From: Cladochytrium replicatum
Taxonomy: Eukaryota; Chytridiomycota; Chytridiomycetes; Cladochytriales; Cladochytriaceae
Reading direction: 5' to 3'
DNA length: 64,000 bases
Assembly (NCBI GenBank): GCA_025526935.1
Contig: JAHLKD010000120.1
Coordinates: 89,211-153,210, forward strand
Position numbers and translations under genes: made by a program. Positions within the stretch are counted from its first letter, which is position 1. Each line of letters begins with the position of its first letter. Shown piece after piece: positions 60,771 to 64,000 of this stretch. The notes under the pieces are model-generated. The model did not search any database and was not told the DNA's origin. It worked only from the letters and a program-made list of their open reading frames with translations.

Positions 60771-63700
60771 CGGATTTTCGTGCATTCATTGCCAGCCGTG
60801 GCGATGCAGGTGATGATTCGTCGGAGGACGAATCTACCGCCAAACCGGTGTTGACCAAGAAGGTAATCTTTGACCTTACCCAACCTACTTCTGTTGATAA
60901 AGATGCTGACACATACATCGGAAATATGTTTTCGATAGTGAACGCACACTCGGCACAGAAGGTTGTCCGTGTACATGTTCAAGCAAAGGATCGTGTGGGT
61001 TTGCTTGATACAGGCGCAACTGTTTGGATGACACCTAATCGTCATGCCTTTAGTTCGCTGACGTATACGAATGACGAGGACGTGGTGGAACTAGCGGATA
61101 GTCATACAATTCCAGTTTGTGGTTTTGGAGATGTATCTGTAGTTTTACCCAATGGGCGAATTAAGATAATACACAACGCACTTTATGTTCCTGATCTCGA
61201 AGACACACTTGCATCAGTGTGTAGTATCATTGGAGACTCCGGGGACATTGTGAGTTTCACCAAAGACAAGGTTATCCTCACGCATGGTGATACGGATGAA
61301 CACGTTATTATTGGGCGACGGGAAAGAGATTTGTACTATCTCTATGCTGATGTTAGTACCGTCGGAACTCACCAACCGCGGCATGTGATTGCTCAACGAG
61401 CTAAAGCAGTAGCGGTATCCGCAGAAGGTCTCGATCAGTCGATGGACTTTACGTCCGGTGTACGATCTTCTCACGCGATGGGTCTCGATGTAATGTCAGA
61501 CAACAACATTCGTCAAACGAACGATGATGAATGTCAACGAAGCATCTCAAGATACAGTTGGAGTGAGCACCAACTTATCGCCAGTGACAGTACACGAACT
61601 TGCAAAGTTACACCAGCAGTTTGGTCACATCCACTTACGGACAATCTTTCGAACGGCAGAGAAGCTCAACATCAAAATGCCCAAGGTTGAACCGGATGCA
61701 TTCAATCTTGTCAACAAATCAATTATGCAGAATTGTTTGGTCTGTAGTCGCACGAAGCTGAAGCAGAAGCCGATTTATTCTACAATAAGTCGAGCTCCGA
61801 GGAAACTTTTCCGTCTGTTTTCCGATGTCGTACGTTTAATCTACGACGGACAGAAGAAGAGATATTGGCAGATCATTGTCGACGAACAACCTCGTTTCAT
61901 CACAATCTACTTCCTGAATCGAAAGAGTGATGCGGTGGATAGTATGATTCGACATATCGCTGATGTGGAAAATCGCAATCACCCATTACACGTTGCTGAA
62001 CTACGTTCCGATTCAGGAGAATTGATTACTAAACGGTTGATCCAATGGTGCAATACCAAGATTCCTCGCATCCGCGTCCACCCAGCTCCTCCGTCAGTAA
62101 AGGAACTCGATGGTCTATCAGAGCGGAATATACAATCGATCAAGTATATGTCGGACGCGATGCTGCTACAAGCTGGACTACCACGAACACTTCAATTCGT
62201 GCAACTCTCCATCCTATACGCTGCGGTCGTCAAGAACGCTACTTTCCATTCAGCTGTGAATGCGATTCCGTACTGTGCTTACCTTGACAAGCGGATAGAT
62301 TTGGCAACTATCCACGCCTTTGGAACACTCGTTAGTTTGTGGATCTCACACGAACAAAGGTTGGCGCGCAGAATCCGAGACAAGTCTGAACTAGGTCTGT
62401 TTCTCGATACAAGGGTGAAGACCTGAAGATCGTCATAGCACTCAATTTTCGGACAAACACAATAGGCGAATACTTCCATGTTACGTTCCACGAGGGAGTT
62501 TTTGTTGGTTATAATCCTACCCGACAGTTACTCGACGATCTTACGGTACAATATCCACTGAAGGCCGGGACATATTTCGATGTTGATCAAATACCAACCG
62601 GGGATCAGGGGGTGCAAGAGACGACTGTTGAGTTTGTCTCAGACAATTTCCCGATTTCTACCGTTGCAGACGAAGAAATCGATGAGGATATAAACGACGA
62701 CCCCATATATTACCGCTTAGAAGAAGCCGGTGACATGCATGTTGTTGAACATTTACATGGACTAGACGATGATGACCCAGACGATGCTGATTATGATCCA
62801 AATGCTGATTTATCGACTCCACAATCCATTACTGAAGAATCTCCGAATTTGTCTTCCGTATCTCCTGTAGAGGAATATGATGCACAACTCGAAAGTGATC
62901 TTCATTCATTGGAGAAGATGTCGACGAAGCATATGCAGCAAGAAAACGAAAACGTCAAGCAAGTGCAAATTTGTCGAACGCCAAAAGGAAACAAAATGTC
63001 CTTGTTTACCCGGTCCGTTCCTAATATCGATTGGACCGCTGAAGGCCCGATTCCTCATATCCAACACAACCAATTGCGAATTGGTAAATATACAGACTGC
63101 ACCAAAGACTCTGTCGGGAGGCTTTATCACGATCCGATGAGGTCTCCAGTTCGTGGTTAGGCGGCGATGAAGGAGGAAGTTACCACAAACTAGTCCGGCA
63201 ACAATACTTGGGCCTGAAACCGGTTTTTACCGTGATGGACGGAATGTATTATCTGGCAAATGGGTTTTCACATATAAGCTTGACGAACATGGCAATATTA
63301 CTCGATTCAAATCACGTTGGGTCCGTACGAGGATTTTCACAGATTGAAGGAGTTGGATGTTCGATGAACCTATTCTCCAGTTACGAAAACGTCCACGATC
63401 CGTTTTCTGATTGCATTAGCAGCATTAGTCGGCATGATCATATTCCAGTTTGATATCAAGGGTGCATATCTCAATGCGATACTGGAAGAAGAGAACTACG
63501 TCGAACTCCCTCATGGTTTCGGACGAGTAGATTTCCAGAATCGACCCATCGTCTGCAGACTTATCAAAAGTCTGTACGGTCTACACCAGGCAGCTCGAGA
63601 ATGGTACAAAACTCTTTGGAAACAATATCTCAGTGTTGGTTTCGTGCGGAATATTGCAGACATCTGTCATTTCTGGCGATACAATCCAACAAATAATACC

Positions 63701-64000
63701 CGCGAACACACTACCGTTCATGTCGATGATATACTACATTTTTCCACAGATCCAAACGCATATCATCGGTTTCAGACCGATTTGGAAACTTCGTTCACAG
63801 TAGGCAGTACTTCGAAGGCGAAATGGATTCTGAAAATGGAGTTATTGCAGACAACGGAAGGATATTTCCTTAGCAATGCATTGTACGTAAAGAAGATTCT
63901 CGAAGAAGCGAATTTATGGGGTACCAACATCAAACCGACCAAAACACCGATGTCAAAATCATATATCTTTGATGAGACCACACCACACTGTCCGATGCCG
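60771..64000 (+). pseudogene. Family A pol: protease, integrase and partial RT, frameshifted
   Basis: Protease (VGLLDTGATVWMT, near 60990-61030) lies in the open frame 60848-61690. An extra base near 61541 moves integrase to another frame (61524-62426: LHQQFGHIHLRTIFRTAEKL, CLVCSRTK, IIVDEQPRFITIYF). There one base is missing near 62406 relative to the minus-strand copy. The acidic linker is open at 62612-63160. RT from about 63240 is broken by several further shifts and stops before the window edge. In the full copy the RNase H region would follow. Confidence 0.85.

Larger units (their letters stand above)
58891..64000 (+). mobile_element. Ty1/copia family A element, plus strand, decayed, continues past right edge
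   Basis: Order: LTR (58891-59450), leader, gag, zinc knuckle, protease, integrase, acidic linker, RT. It runs off the edge inside RT, which reads FQFDIKGAYLNAILEEENYV, CRLIKSLYGLHQAAREWYKT and VHVDDILHFSTDPNAYH (the YxDD-type box appears as HVDD), and then ILEEANLWGTNIKPTKTPMS. The order and sequence match the minus-strand family A copy closely. Single-base indels at about 60583, 61541 and 62406 break the frame. Confidence 0.9.

Noticed and set aside
1-64000. CRISPR arrays, bacterial operons or phage genes
   Set aside because: No regularly spaced short repeats were seen and all recognisable genes are eukaryotic with introns.

Overview
This window looks like nuclear DNA of a zoosporic (chytrid-like) fungus. 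Three things point that way. The protein genes are fungal or opisthokont housekeeping families (Dre2, Erb1, Tfc3, Vps1, Lam/Sip3, LSM14/Scd6, an Abp2-like protein). They are interrupted by many short GT-AG introns, usually about 45-70 nt. The window also carries cilium-associated genes that non-flagellate fungi lack: an ARL6/BBS3 GTPase and a broken tubby domain. The assignment to chytrids is inference; no rRNA or other marker gene is present.

Layout. Positions 1-19609 hold six genes, all on the minus strand: DRE2 (cut by the left edge), ERB1, TFC3 with an embedded PHD finger, a LEA_2-type membrane protein, a DENN-domain protein and an ARS-binding-protein-2-like gene. At 19753-21426 (+) lies an intronless protein made of 29-residue ankyrin-like 'WW' repeats. 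Positions 21477-25140 form a decayed zone: a tubby-domain pseudogene, a Ty1/copia reverse transcriptase scrap, small tandem and inverted repeats, a candidate solo LTR and orphan ORFs. Positions 25517-48541 are gene-dense again: a three-KH FUBP-like protein (+), ARL6 (-), VPS1 (+), a BAR-PH-GRAM-VASt membrane protein (+), xanthine dehydrogenase (-), LSM14/SCD6 (-) and WDR6 (+). From about 49265 to the right edge there is a nested, inverted cluster of Ty1/copia retrotransposons of two families, called A and B here.

How the genes relate. ERB1 (60S ribosome assembly), TFC3 (Pol III initiation on tRNA genes), WDR6 (tRNA 2'-O-methylation cofactor), LSM14 (translation repression, P-bodies) and the KH protein all serve RNA or translation. 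VPS1, the DENN protein and the VASt protein serve membrane traffic and contact sites. ARL6 and the tubby remnant belong to ciliary cargo transport. Physical linkage here does not by itself imply co-regulation.

Most noteworthy observations: a complete C4HC3 PHD finger encoded by one exon inside the TFC3 gene; a tubby-domain gene destroyed by a stop codon and frameshifts in the same window as an apparently intact ARL6; a C1-like zinc finger split by an intron in the DENN protein; and the copia cluster, in which one LTR type precedes two different gag genes and gag fragments face each other as an inverted repeat. Exon joins were worked out by eye and should be read as models.
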